Positions 36,645 through 45,793 of a stretch of 64,000 bases of DNA are shown here, in pieces (the stretch's first letter is position 1; each line of letters begins with the position of its first letter). The stretch lies in NCBI RefSeq assembly GCF_036226525.1, contig NZ_CP108487.1:7812001-7876000 (forward strand), read 5' to 3'. This DNA is from Kribbella sp. NBC_01245 (lineage in GTDB: Bacteria > Actinomycetota > Actinomycetes > Propionibacteriales > Kribbellaceae). Under the pieces are notes generated by a model. The model ran no database searches. It saw only the letters and a program-made list of their open reading frames with translations, and was not told the origin of the DNA. The translations under genes were made by a program, and so were the position numbers.

Positions 36645-37502
36645 TCACTTGTCGTGGAAGAACTCCACCAGCAATCGAGCGGTCGCCTTCGGCTGGTCGA
36701 TTGCCGGGGAGTGCCCGGCGTCCGGCACCACCTGCGGGCTGATACCGAGGACCTCCGCCATCGTGTCCTGGATCGGCCGCGGCCAGCCGTCGTCCGTCTC
36801 GCCGTACACGACCTGCGCGCGGACTCCGCTCTTCGCGAGCTGGTCGGTGCGGTCCTCGGAGTCGAGTAGCCGTCGGGTGATGCTCGCCAGGCTGACCGGC
36901 GCGTTCGCGGTGAACCGGCGGCGCAGCCAAGCGGCGATGTCGGCCGGCGGCTCGACCCACGACGGGTCCTTGCGGTCGTGCTCGAGCTTCAGGCTGTACA
37001 CCTGGTCGATCGGCAGGTTGTCCAGGCCGTACGCCAGCATCTCCAGGCCTTGGCGCTTCGCCTCGTCGGCGAAAGCGGCCGGGCCCGAGCAGAGCAGCGT
37101 GATCGTCGAGAACACCGAGGGGTCGGTCAGCACGGCCTCGCGCGCGACCAGCCCGCCGAACGAGTGCCCGACCAGCTGGCTGTAGCCGCCGAGCGCCTTG
37201 CTCATCGCGACCACGTCCGCGCCGAACTCCGCCAGCGTGTACGACGCGGGGTCGTCCGGGCCGGGCGTCTCGTGCTGTCCGCGCTGGTCCACCGCGACCG
37301 CGCGCCAACCCCAGGCGGCCAGCTCGGCGACCAACGGGGTGAAGTCCTCCTTGCTGCCGGTCCATCCCGGCACCAGCAGCACCGTGCCCAGCGGAATGCC
37401 GATATCCGGCACGGCCTGGAGGGTCGCGAACGAACCCCGATCGGTATCGAGCGTGGCGGGAACGACCCCACCCGGCAACGTCAGACTGCGCGGCGTACTC
37501 AC
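36645..37502 (-). CDS. Alpha/beta-fold hydrolase
   Basis: Cytosolic hydrolase of 285 residues with the nucleophile elbow GHSFGG, an oxyanion loop LLVPGWTGSKEDF and the catalytic His near the end (DAGHSPAIDQP). GTG 37502 is taken as the start; the longer frame upstream overlaps the divergent ParA gene. Esterase, lipase or thioesterase activity cannot be told apart. It is convergent with the GH172 gene and divergent from the ParA-like gene by 75 bases. Confidence 0.87.
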   Translation of the reverse strand: MSTPRSLTLPGGVVPATLDTDRGSFATLQAVPDIGIPLGTVLLVPGWTGSKEDFTPLVAELAAWGWRAVAVDQRGQHETPGPDDPASYTLAEFGADVVAMSKALGGYSQLVGHSFGGLVAREAVLTDPSVFSTITLLCSGPAAFADEAKRQGLEMLAYGLDNLPIDQVYSLKLEHDRKDPSWVEPPADIAAWLRRRFTANAPVSLASITRRLLDSEDRTDQLAKSGVRAQVVYGETDDGWPRPIQDTMAEVLGISPQVVPDAGHSPAIDQPKATARLLVEFFHDK

Positions 37503-37577
37503 GGGGACAACCGTAGCCGGTCGTTCCGGCGCGCTGACGTACACCGGGGCGGGTTCCGTACGGCAGAATGTGGCGCG

Positions 37578-38327
37578 ATGGCCCGGGTGCTCGCGGTAGC
37601 GAACCAGAAGGGCGGCGTGGCCAAGACCACGACCGTCGCTTCGCTCGGTGCTGCGCTCTCGGCCATGGGGCAGCGCGTGCTGCTGGTGGACCTCGATCCG
37701 CAGGCCTGCCTGACGTTCTCCCTCGGCTTCGACCCCGAGGACCTCGAGACCTCGGCCTACGAGGTGCTGCTCGGCTCGGCCCGGCTGAAAGACGTCGTGG
37801 TCACCTGTGAGGAAGGGCCCGACCTGCTGCCGGCGACGATCCAGCTCGCCACGGCCGAGGTCAAACTCGCGGGTGAGAGCGGCCGCGAGCACGTGTTGCG
37901 TACGGCGCTACGGCCCGTCTCCCCGGCGTACGACTGGATCATCGTGGACTGCCCGCCCACCCTCGGCCTGCTCACGGTTGCCGGGCTGTCGACCGCGACC
38001 GACGTACTGATCCCGCTGCAGTGCGAGACCCTCGCGCATCGCGGCGTCGGCCAACTGCTCGACACGATCCACGACGTCAAACGCCTGACGAACCCGGCCC
38101 TGCGCGTCCTCGGTGTCCTGCCCACCTTGTACGACGGACGCACCAACCACGCCCGGGTGGTGCTCGACACGATCGCCGAGTCGTACGGCCTGCCGGTGCT
38201 GTCGCCGGCCATCCCCAAGTCGATCCGCTTCGCCGAAGCACCAGCGGTTGGGCGAAGCATCCTCACCACGTCGAGCCGCTCGGCAGGGGCCGCGGCCTAT
38301 CGTGAGGTCGCGGCCGGCCTGCTGTGA
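37578..38327 (+). CDS. ParA/Soj-like ATPase, orphan
   Basis: ATPase of 249 residues with the deviant Walker A of ParA proteins (NQKGGVAKTTT), the switch region VDLDPQACLTFSLG and DCPPTLGLLTVAGL. No ParB gene or parS-like site is adjacent, so it is not the chromosomal segregation pair. It resembles the Soj/ParA-related protein that in my recollection sits near rhlE in mycobacteria. Its cargo is unknown. Confidence 0.9.
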   Translation: MARVLAVANQKGGVAKTTTVASLGAALSAMGQRVLLVDLDPQACLTFSLGFDPEDLETSAYEVLLGSARLKDVVVTCEEGPDLLPATIQLATAEVKLAGESGREHVLRTALRPVSPAYDWIIVDCPPTLGLLTVAGLSTATDVLIPLQCETLAHRGVGQLLDTIHDVKRLTNPALRVLGVLPTLYDGRTNHARVVLDTIAESYGLPVLSPAIPKSIRFAEAPAVGRSILTTSSRSAGAAAYREVAAGLL

Positions 38328-38328
38328 G

Positions 38329-39258
38329 CTACTGGGTCTCTTGGGGAACCACAGGTTGAGTGGCGGGACGGCGGTTGCGGCGGATGACGAACCAGAGGGG
38401 TATCCCGATGAGGGCGACGGTCGCCACGAAGGGCAGCACGGCGCCGACGGCGGTGAGTAGGCCGGAAACCGTTGTGGTGAAGGCGTTCCAGCCCTTGCTG
38501 AGGCCGGCCAGGAAGCCACGGTCGTCCTTGTTCTCGGGCGGCACCTCGCCGGGACGGACCAGGGTGACGGTGATGGTGGCGAGTTCGGTCTGACCTTCGA
38601 GCGCCTTCTGCTTGGCCAGCAGGGCTTCGAGATCGGACTCGCGGCGGGTCAGCTCGGCCTCGACCGAGACGATCTCGCCGATGGTGTTCGCCTTGGTGAG
38701 CAGTGTGCGCATCCGGTTGAGCGCGGCCCGCTGGGTGGAGATCCGGCTCTCGACGTCGACGACCTGTTCGGTCACGTCGGTCGACTCCTGGCGGACCTCT
38801 TTGACCTTGCCGACCTCGGCCGTCAGCCGCCGCACGGTCGCGTCGTACGCCGAGGACGGAACGCGCACGACCAGCTGAGCGGTGCCCGCCTTGCTGTCCG
38901 GATCGAAGCCGCCGTGTTCGGAGGCGATCATGCCGCGTTGACCCGCGACGATCGCGGCGACCTTCTCGCGAGCGGGCGTGATTTCGCCGGCCTCGATCGT
39001 GAGGAAGCCGGTGCGCACGATGGATCGCGTGAACGCGGGCTGGGAGCCGCCCTTACCGGCGGTGTCGGGTTTGCCGGCTTCGGTGTTGCCGGTCGTATCA
39101 CCGTTCGTTCTGCCGCCGGCCTGGTCGGACTGGGGCTGGGCGGCGGTGCCGCTGTCCGCGGTCGACTCGCGGTCCGAGCCACCACCGCAACCGGACAGCA
39201 GCACGGCCGCGGTGAGCATCAGCCCGGCTACCGCGGCCGGATATCTCGTCAGTTTCAT
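38329..39258 (-). CDS. DUF4349 lipoprotein with coiled coil and C-terminal membrane helix
   Basis: Protein of 309 residues. The lipobox VLLSGC has Cys24. A low-complexity polar linker runs to about residue 75. The DUF4349 domain starts RSIVRTGFLTIEAGEI and includes a long coiled coil (VESRISTQRAALNRMRTLL to ELTRRESDLEALLAKQKALE). A membrane segment (about 270-292) and a basic tail follow. It would be anchored at both ends. Function unknown. Confidence 0.87.
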   Translation of the reverse strand: MKLTRYPAAVAGLMLTAAVLLSGCGGGSDRESTADSGTAAQPQSDQAGGRTNGDTTGNTEAGKPDTAGKGGSQPAFTRSIVRTGFLTIEAGEITPAREKVAAIVAGQRGMIASEHGGFDPDSKAGTAQLVVRVPSSAYDATVRRLTAEVGKVKEVRQESTDVTEQVVDVESRISTQRAALNRMRTLLTKANTIGEIVSVEAELTRRESDLEALLAKQKALEGQTELATITVTLVRPGEVPPENKDDRGFLAGLSKGWNAFTTTVSGLLTAVGAVLPFVATVALIGIPLWFVIRRNRRPATQPVVPQETQ

Positions 39259-39339
39259 GGCCGACCTCCGGGTCTCACTCGAATGGTGCTTTCGAATGAG
39301 GACGCACGGAGGTGCCCGGTTCGTTGCAGTGCTGCCGAA

Positions 39340-41418
39340 TTACTCCGGAGCGGTGAAGGTGACCTCGGTTGCGGCCTTCTTCCGGATCCGCTTCGGCTTC
39401 TCCGCCGGAGCGTCCGCGGCCGCACTGTCAGCCGCCTCGGTGTCAGCCGCTGAGGTGTCAGGCGCCGCATCGGTCTGTGCTGCCTTAGCCGGTGCCTTCT
39501 TCGCCCGCGAACGCTTTGCCGGTGCCTTCTTGGCGGGCGCGGCCTCAGCCTCGGCCTCGGCCTCGGCCTTGCTCGGCTCGGCTTCGGTGAAGGCGGGCTC
39601 CGCCTTTGCCTTGGCGGCCTTCGCCTTGGGCTTGGTCGTCTTCGCCGCGGCCTTCTTCGGCTTCGTCGGCTCGGCCTCGGCCGCAACTGGCTCGGTGACA
39701 ACCGGCTCGGTCGCGACAACTTCGGCCGGTGCCTCAGCTGCGGGCGCGGTCGATGCCGCCGTACGGCGAGAGCGGGTCCGCGGCTTGCGGGCGGGCTGCT
39801 CCTCCGTGGGCGCGTCCTGCGTCACCACGGCCTCGTCGGTCGCCGGCTTGGCGTCCTCGGTGACCGGCGTGGCGTCGGTGGCCGGAACGGCGTCGGTTGC
39901 CTCGGTCTTGCGGCGGCGACTACGGGTGCGCTTGGGCTTGACCTCGCCGTTCTCGCTGGTCACCTGGGCCGGAGCCTCGGTCACCACGCTGGCTGCGGGA
40001 GCGTCCGTGGTCGTCGTGGTGCCCTCGAGCGGCTCGCCGGCACGAAGGCGGCGACGGGTGCGGTTGCGATTGCGGGACGGACGATCCGACTTCTTCTCGC
40101 CCTGATCCGCCTGCTTCTCAACGCGCTCGCCACGGTCCGAACGATCGCCGCGACCGGACCGGTCCGAACGAGCGGAGCGGTCAGAGCGGTCAGAACGATC
40201 AGAGCGGGCGGGCCGCTCCTCGACCTTGGCCGGCACGATCCGGCCCTTGGCCTCGGTCGGGATGCCGAGGTCGTGGTAGAGCTCCGGAGAGGTGGAGTAC
40301 ATCTCCTGCGGCTCGTCGTACGGCAGGTCGAGGGCCTTGTTGATCGTCTTCCAGCGAACCAGATCCGCCCAGTCGACGAAGGTGACCGCGATACCGCTCG
40401 CACCGGCGCGACCGGTCCGGCCGATCCGGTGCACGTACGCCTTCTCGTCCTCAGGGCACGTGTTGTTGATGACGTGGGTGACGCCCTCGACGTCGATACC
40501 GCGAGCGGCGACGTCGGTGCAGACCAGTACGTCGATCTTGTCGCCGCGGAATCGGGTCAGCGCACGCTCACGGGCCTGCTGGTTCAGGTCGCCGTGAATC
40601 GCGGCGGCCTGGAAACCACGCTCGATCAGATCGTCGGTCAGCCGCGAGGCTTCGCGCTTGGTCCGGCAGAAGATCATCACCCGGCCGCGGTCCTCGGCCT
40701 GCAGGATGCGGGCCACCACCTCGGGCTTGTCCAGCTCGTGCGCCCGGTAGACGAACTGCGCCGTGGTCGGCACCATCTCGGTGGAGTCGTGCGACTCGGC
40801 CCGGATGTTGAGCGGGTGGCGCATGTGGGTGCGGGCCAGCCCGATCACCGCGGACGGCATGGTCGCGGAGAACAGCATCGTCTGGCGCAGCTCCGGCGTC
40901 TTGCGCAGAATGCGCTCCACGTCGGGCAGGAAGCCCAGGTCGAGCATCTCGTCGGCCTCGTCCAGCACCAGCACCTTGATGTGGCTCAGGTCGAGCACAC
41001 CGCGGTTGGCCAGGTCGAGCAGCCGGCCGGGCGTCCCGACCACTACGTCGACACCCGACTTCAGCTTGTCCAGCTGCGGGTCGTAGGCGACACCGCCGTA
41101 GATCGTCAGGACGCGCACGGTCCGGACGGTCGACGCCGTCTCGAGGTCCTTGGCGACCTGGATCGTCAGCTCACGGGTCGGGGTGACCACCAGCGCCTGC
41201 GGCTTGCCGGGGGCGGCCAGTTCCTCGTAGTCGGCCTCGCCGGGGGAGATGGTCCGCTGCAGCAGCGGGATGCCGAAGCCGAGGGTCTTGCCGGTACCGG
41301 TCCGAGCCTGGCCGATCAGGTCGGTCCCCATCAGCGCGATGGGGAGCGTCATTTCCTGGATCGGGAACGGCTCGATGATGCCGACGCGATCGAGCGCGTC
41401 ACAGATCTCGGGCAACAC
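39340..41418 (-). CDS. rhlE: DEAD-box RNA helicase with long charged tail, RhlE-like
   Basis: ATP-dependent RNA helicase of about 692 residues. Motifs in order: Q-motif region (PFPIQEMTLP), ARTGTGKT, PTRELTIQ, LVLDEADEMLDLGF, SAT, and HRIGRTGRAG. From about residue 405 there is a low-complexity tail: first RSDRSDRSARSDRSGRGD-type repeats, then long Ala/Pro/Lys/Glu-rich stretches, probably disordered and RNA binding. GTG 41418 is the first conventional start. However, the family N-terminus (LTTFRELGV) lies upstream of it and would begin with a CTG at 41442. Confidence 0.93.
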   Translation of the reverse strand: MLPEICDALDRVGIIEPFPIQEMTLPIALMGTDLIGQARTGTGKTLGFGIPLLQRTISPGEADYEELAAPGKPQALVVTPTRELTIQVAKDLETASTVRTVRVLTIYGGVAYDPQLDKLKSGVDVVVGTPGRLLDLANRGVLDLSHIKVLVLDEADEMLDLGFLPDVERILRKTPELRQTMLFSATMPSAVIGLARTHMRHPLNIRAESHDSTEMVPTTAQFVYRAHELDKPEVVARILQAEDRGRVMIFCRTKREASRLTDDLIERGFQAAAIHGDLNQQARERALTRFRGDKIDVLVCTDVAARGIDVEGVTHVINNTCPEDEKAYVHRIGRTGRAGASGIAVTFVDWADLVRWKTINKALDLPYDEPQEMYSTSPELYHDLGIPTEAKGRIVPAKVEERPARSDRSDRSDRSARSDRSGRGDRSDRGERVEKQADQGEKKSDRPSRNRNRTRRRLRAGEPLEGTTTTTDAPAASVVTEAPAQVTSENGEVKPKRTRSRRRKTEATDAVPATDATPVTEDAKPATDEAVVTQDAPTEEQPARKPRTRSRRTAASTAPAAEAPAEVVATEPVVTEPVAAEAEPTKPKKAAAKTTKPKAKAAKAKAEPAFTEAEPSKAEAEAEAEAAPAKKAPAKRSRAKKAPAKAAQTDAAPDTSAADTEAADSAAADAPAEKPKRIRKKAATEVTFTAPE

Positions 41419-41609
41419 CCCGAGCTCTCTAAAGGTGGTCAGGCTGATCGCCTCTCACATCTCTGTTCGGGCCTATTCAGCCCATTTTTCGGATACAGCG
41501 TTCGGACACAAAAAACATGGGCCGGGAGCAGCCGCGCAGGCGCGTCACCGGCGAATCACCGTCCAGTGTACCGGGACCAGCGTCGCGTCCGGCCGATAGT
41601 GTGCTCGCC

Positions 41610-42293
41610 ATGACCGAAACGACGGCCTTCGACGACCCCGCCTACCGGGCCGCGGCGGTGGATCTCCTGGGTGTTCTCGCGTACGGCGAGCTGACCGCCT
41701 TCGAGCGGATCGCCGAGGACGCCAAACTCGCCCCGACCCTGAATGACAAGGCCCAGCTGGCCGCCCTGGCCACCACGGAGTTCGGCCATTTCCAGCAGTT
41801 GCGGGACCGTCTGGTGGAGCTCGGCGTCGACCCGATGGAGGCCATGCAGCCGTTCCAGGTGCCCCTCGACGCCTTCCACGACCACACCGCGCCGTCCGAC
41901 TGGCTCGAGGGCCTGGTCAAGGCGTACGTCGGTGATGGTCTGGCGAACGACTTCTATCGCGAGGTCGCGGCGTACGTCGATGCCGGCACGCGGGCGCTGG
42001 TGCTGGAGGTGTTCGCCGAGTCGGGTCAGGCCGAGTTCGTGGTGGACCGCGTCCGCGCCGCCATCGAGGAGGACCCGAAGGTGGGCGGACGCCTCGCGCT
42101 CTGGGGCCGCCGCCTGGTCGGCGAAGCGCTCAGCCAGGCCCAGCGCATCGCCGCCGACCGCGATCCGCTGGCCGCCCTGCTGGCCGGCAGCGTCGACCGC
42201 CCTGGCCTGGACCTGGCCGCCATCGGCCGCATGTTCACCCGCCTGACCGAAGCCCACACCGCCCGCATGAACGCCCTCGGCCTGCAGGCCTGA
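41610..42293 (+). CDS. Ferritin-like domain protein (MiaE-like fold)
   Basis: Protein of 227 residues with helices carrying possible di-metal ligands (LAYGELTAFERIAED, TTEFGHFQQL and later Glu/His pairs). Actinobacterial homologues are annotated as ferritin-like or MiaE-like; the activity is unknown. ATG 41610 is used. It is divergent from the helicase gene, an arrangement I recall as conserved in actinobacteria. Confidence 0.8.
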   Translation: MTETTAFDDPAYRAAAVDLLGVLAYGELTAFERIAEDAKLAPTLNDKAQLAALATTEFGHFQQLRDRLVELGVDPMEAMQPFQVPLDAFHDHTAPSDWLEGLVKAYVGDGLANDFYREVAAYVDAGTRALVLEVFAESGQAEFVVDRVRAAIEEDPKVGGRLALWGRRLVGEALSQAQRIAADRDPLAALLAGSVDRPGLDLAAIGRMFTRLTEAHTARMNALGLQA

Positions 42294-42302
42294 TCAAAAG
42301 CC

Positions 42303-42336
42303 AACCGGCCGCCACCCGTAAGGGCAGCGGCCGGTT
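42303..42336. terminator. Intrinsic terminator hairpin
   Basis: AACCGGCCGC (42303-42312) and GCGGCCGGTT (42327-42336) pair perfectly with a 14-base loop, followed by a CGTTCGTTC stretch. It lies ten bases after the ferritin-like gene and before the convergent YeaQ-like gene, so it can serve both. Confidence 0.8.
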
Positions 42337-42374
42337 CGTTCGTTCAAACAGCCAAATTCAGACGGTTAAATCGG

Positions 42375-42644
42375 CTAAGCCTTCTTCGACCGGCCGGTGA
42401 CCGCGGCGGCGACCATGACCAGTACAGCGGCGGCCAGCACGCTGATCACCCATCGCCACCAGTCGATGCCCTTGGTATCCGTCCCGCCCAGGGCGTCCCA
42501 CAGCCAGTAACCGATCAAGGCACCGCCGACGCCGCAGATCAGAGTCAGCCAGATCGGGATGTTGTCCCGGCCCTTAGGTGCGACCCACTTGCCGAGCAGA
42601 CCGATGATGAAACCAAAGATGATGGTCCCGATGATCTCTCCCAT
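42375..42644 (-). CDS. GlsB/YeaQ/YmgE family small membrane protein
   Basis: Protein of 89 residues with three hydrophobic segments and the family pattern GFIIGLLGKWVAPKG, then LICGVGGALIGYWL. These transglycosylase-associated proteins are common stress-related membrane proteins of unknown mechanism. ATG 42644 follows AAGGAGGCTCCCC. Monocistronic. Confidence 0.9.
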   Translation of the reverse strand: MGEIIGTIIFGFIIGLLGKWVAPKGRDNIPIWLTLICGVGGALIGYWLWDALGGTDTKGIDWWRWVISVLAAAVLVMVAAAVTGRSKKA

Positions 42645-42768
42645 GGGGAGCCTCCTTGCGAGTGAAGTTCAGGTCACCCTCACAGGTGGCCACTCAACCT
42701 CATCGTGCCCGCTCAGTGGCACAGAGCAACAGGGACACGCCAACTGGTTTGGCCTCAATCCGGCTGAG

Positions 42769-42996
42769 TCAGGAGGCGCCGAAACCCACCGGGCGGACGG
42801 TCTCCGCGCCGATCTCGACGTAGGCCAGCCGGTCGGCCGGGACGATGATCCGGCGACCCTTGTCATCGGTGAGCGCCAGCAGACCTTCCTTGCCGCTGAA
42901 CGCGTCCCCTACCGCCTGCTCGATCTCCGACGCGCTCTGTCCGCTCTCCAGCACCAATTCACGATTGCTGTGCTGGACACCGATCTTGACCTCCAC
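42769..42996 (-). CDS. DUF3107 family protein
   Basis: Protein of 75 residues starting VEVKIGVQHSNRELVLESGQ, the usual beginning of DUF3107 (TB9.4/Rv3208A-like) proteins. I use GTG 42996, which has GGAGGG five bases upstream, in preference to the longer ATG form. The function is unknown. It is encoded downstream of the TetR gene on the same strand, as I recall for mycobacteria. Confidence 0.85.
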   Translation of the reverse strand: MEVKIGVQHSNRELVLESGQSASEIEQAVGDAFSGKEGLLALTDDKGRRIIVPADRLAYVEIGAETVRPVGFGAS

Positions 42997-43128
42997 GAAA
43001 CCCTCCGGGCACGTCATCACCGGCGGCTCTCGCCGGTCCTGAAAATGAGCCTATCCGGTGCCACGGACGGAACCCGCACGCGTCCGCCCAGAGCAGAAGC
43101 CCGGGCAGAAGCACGGCGCTAGATCGGG

Positions 43129-43758
43129 TCAGCCTTCAGTACGCGGGAAGCCGCGGATGCCGCGCCAGGCCAGTGCCGAGACGAGGTCGGCGGCCTGCTG
43201 CTGCGCGAGTGACGGGTTGTCCGACGCGAGCCAGTAGCGGGCGCTGACCTGGGCCATGCCGACGAGGCTGACCGCGAGCACCATCGACTGCTCCTTGTTC
43301 AGCCCGGCGTCCGCGCTGATCACCTCGGAACAGGCCTCGGCGCACGCGTGGGTGACCCGGTCGACCCGCTCGCGCACGGCCGGCTCGTTGGTCAGGTCGG
43401 ACTCGAACACGAGCCGGAACGCGCCCTGCGCGTTCGCGACGTACTCGTAGAAGGCGTGGATGGTGGCCGCCACCCGTTGCTTGTTGTCCTCGGTCGAACG
43501 CAGCGCTTCCCGCACGGAGGCCACGATCGCCTCGCACGAGGTGTCCAGCAGCGCGAGGTAGAGGTCCAGTTTGCCGGGGAAGTGCTGGTAGAGCACGGGC
43601 TTGGAGACCCCGGCCCGTTCGGCGATGTCGTCCATCGCGGCGGCGTGATAGCCGTTCGCGACGAACACTTCCTGGGCGGCCTCGAGCAGCTGGGCGCGGC
43701 GGGCCAGACGAGGCAGGCGGCTGCCACGCCTAGGCGCGGTCTCCGGTGACGTCGACAC
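43129..43758 (-). CDS. TetR-family transcriptional regulator
   Basis: Regulator of 209 residues. The N-terminal helix-turn-helix is DDIAERAGVSKPVLYQHFPG, preceded by RRAQLLEAAQEVFVANGYHA. The helical ligand domain is unassigned. GTG 43758 has AAGGAGC upstream. It matches the Rv3208-like TetR proteins by context and N-terminal sequence. Its targets are not visible here; the neighbouring DUF3107 gene may share its transcript. Confidence 0.92.
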   Translation of the reverse strand: MSTSPETAPRRGSRLPRLARRAQLLEAAQEVFVANGYHAAAMDDIAERAGVSKPVLYQHFPGKLDLYLALLDTSCEAIVASVREALRSTEDNKQRVAATIHAFYEYVANAQGAFRLVFESDLTNEPAVRERVDRVTHACAEACSEVISADAGLNKEQSMVLAVSLVGMAQVSARYWLASDNPSLAQQQAADLVSALAWRGIRGFPRTEG

Positions 43759-43863
43759 GACGTGCTCCTTCAGTGGTCGGACCGGCGAGGTCGGTCACCG
43801 GGTCGTTCCGGCGAATCCTACCTAGCGGTAGACGTCCGGTCATCCGCCCAGGTCAGGAAGTGG

Positions 43864-44781
43864 TCATTCCGGTAGTGGGCGAGGGTCGTCGTACAGGCCC
43901 TCGAGCACGTCGCCATGCTGCTCGATCCGGGCCAGTACGTCGCCCGGGAGGAAGACCAGATCGCCCGGATCCGACGCTTGCGCGACCTCGTCCCAGTCCA
44001 GCGGCGTGGAGACCCGCGGCTCGTCGCTGCCGCGCAGGGAGTACGGCGCGAGCGTGGTCTTCGCGGAGTGGTTCTGACTCCAGTCGATGAACACCTTGCC
44101 CGGCCGCAACGCCTTGGTCATGGTCGAGGTGACGGTCTCGGGAATGGCCTCGGCCAGCTGGTCGGCGATCAGTTTGGCGAATTCGCTGGTCTTGCGCGAC
44201 GAGGCCGGCTTGATCGGGACGTAGAGGTGCATGCCCTTGTTCCCGGACGTCTTCGCCCAGCACTCCAGCCCGAAATGATCGAGCAGATCCCGCACGGTCT
44301 GGGCCACGTCGCAGCAGTCGATGATCGTCGCACCCGGTCCCGGGTCAAGGTCGAAGACGATCAGGTCCGCTGTCGGCGATTTGCCGTCGGCCGAGTCGCC
44401 GATCCGCCATTGCGGCACGTGCAACTCGAGCGCGGCCAGATTCGCCAGCCAGACGATCGTGGCGATGTCGTCGGCCACCACGAAGTCGGCCTCGTCGCGG
44501 CCGGTGGAACTACCCGGCGTCGGCAGGGTCACGGTCCGCACCCAGTTCGGCGTACCGCGGGGTGCGTTCTTCTCGAAGAAGTACGCCGCGCCGGTTCCGT
44601 CGGGCCAGCGTTTCCGGGTCAGCGGGCGATCGCGCAGGTGGGGGAGCAGCACGGGCGCGGCCTGGAGGTAATAGTCGATCACCTCGGCCTTGGTGAAACC
44701 CGTCTCGGGATAGATGACCTTGCCGAGATTGGTCAGCTTGAGCAGCTGGCCGTCCACTTCGGTCGTGAGTTGCTGCGGCAT
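43864..44781 (-). CDS. LigD-type polymerase/primase domain protein
   Basis: Stand-alone archaeo-eukaryotic primase-type polymerase of 305 residues, like the POL domain of LigD or a Prim-Pol. Motifs: NLGKVIYPETGFTKAEVIDYYL near the start (split by the family's usual spacing), the catalytic DLDPGPG, SGNKGMHLYVPI and the third motif region KVFIDWSQN. No ligase or nuclease domain is attached and no Ku gene is nearby. Repair or end-joining gap filling with ribonucleotides is likely. ATG 44781 is chosen at the family start (MPQQLTTEVDG). Confidence 0.88.
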   Translation of the reverse strand: MPQQLTTEVDGQLLKLTNLGKVIYPETGFTKAEVIDYYLQAAPVLLPHLRDRPLTRKRWPDGTGAAYFFEKNAPRGTPNWVRTVTLPTPGSSTGRDEADFVVADDIATIVWLANLAALELHVPQWRIGDSADGKSPTADLIVFDLDPGPGATIIDCCDVAQTVRDLLDHFGLECWAKTSGNKGMHLYVPIKPASSRKTSEFAKLIADQLAEAIPETVTSTMTKALRPGKVFIDWSQNHSAKTTLAPYSLRGSDEPRVSTPLDWDEVAQASDPGDLVFLPGDVLARIEQHGDVLEGLYDDPRPLPE

Positions 44782-44869
44782 ACCCCCAGTCTTGCCCACC
44801 CAAAGCCAAGTGGTCAGCACCGGAGGTTCGTCGGCGCCGACCACTTTGGCGTGGGGTTAATCTGGACGA

Positions 44870-45793
44870 GTGGCAAGTTACTCCGAGGTAGTGGGGCGCG
44901 AATCCGTCGCGCTCGCGGCGCGGGAATGGCCGACGCGTTCGGTCCAGGTTTCGGGCGTGCCGATGCTGGTTCGGGACGTGCCGCAGGACACGCAAACTGA
45001 AGACACCGCGCTGTTCGTCCACGGGCTCGGCGGTTCTTCCACGAACTGGACGGCTCTCGGTTTGCTGCTGGCCGACAGGGTCCGCGGTGTCGCGATCGAC
45101 CTGCCGGGCTTTGGCCGTACGCCGCCACTAGGTGGTCCGGCCGGTATCGCGGAACATGCCGAGACGCTGCTGGAATTCATGGACGGCGAGTTCGACCGAC
45201 CGGTGCACCTGTTCGGCAATTCGATGGGCGGCTCGATCGCGGTCATGATCGCGGCCCGCCATCCGGAGAAGGTCGCCTCCCTCACGCTGGTATCACCCGC
45301 GATGCCGAATCCGCGGCCGTCCGTGGTGTCGGCCTGGTTCATCGCGTTGTCGGCGCCGCGGTTGGGGCCGGCCGTGTTGCGGCGTTCGGCGCAGTTGCCG
45401 TTCGACCGGCGGGTGAAGGCCGCGATGTCGATGGTCTTCGGCGACCCGCGTTCGCTGCCGCCCGAGTTCGTCGCGATGTACGAGGCCGAGTTGCGTCGCC
45501 GCGACGAGCAACCCTGGATCACGGACGCCGTACTGGCTGGAGCCCGGAGCATCGTGCAGTCGCAGTTGGTGCCGTCCAAGCGATCGTTGTGGGCCGATGC
45601 GGCTCGGGTGACCTGCCCGACCGTGCTGGTGTACGGCGGCCGCGACCGGCTCGTCGACGCGGGGATCCGGGTCCGTGCCCAGCAGACCTTCCCGAACGCG
45701 CGTCTGCTCTATCTGCCGCAATCGGGCCACGTCGCGCAGATGGAACACCCGGACCAGGTCGCGACGGCCTTCCGGCAGCTCATCCGGTCCTGA
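44870..45793 (+). CDS. Alpha/beta-fold hydrolase
   Basis: Hydrolase of 307 residues. FVHGLGGSSTNWTALGLLL forms the oxyanion region, GNSMGG holds the nucleophile Ser, and the last part has LPQSGHVAQMEHP with the catalytic His. A Met replaces the more usual residue after Ser. GTG 44870 start. It is divergent from the polymerase gene. Esterase or C-C hydrolase-type activity; the substrate is unknown. An 18-base duplication spans its stop codon. Confidence 0.88.
   Translation: MASYSEVVGRESVALAAREWPTRSVQVSGVPMLVRDVPQDTQTEDTALFVHGLGGSSTNWTALGLLLADRVRGVAIDLPGFGRTPPLGGPAGIAEHAETLLEFMDGEFDRPVHLFGNSMGGSIAVMIAARHPEKVASLTLVSPAMPNPRPSVVSAWFIALSAPRLGPAVLRRSAQLPFDRRVKAAMSMVFGDPRSLPPEFVAMYEAELRRRDEQPWITDAVLAGARSIVQSQLVPSKRSLWADAARVTCPTVLVYGGRDRLVDAGIRVRAQQTFPNARLLYLPQSGHVAQMEHPDQVATAFRQLIRS

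Noticed and set aside
37578..38327. Chromosome or plasmid partition locus
   Set aside because: The ParA-like gene has no ParB partner and no parS-like repeats nearby, so an origin or plasmid maintenance locus is not supported.
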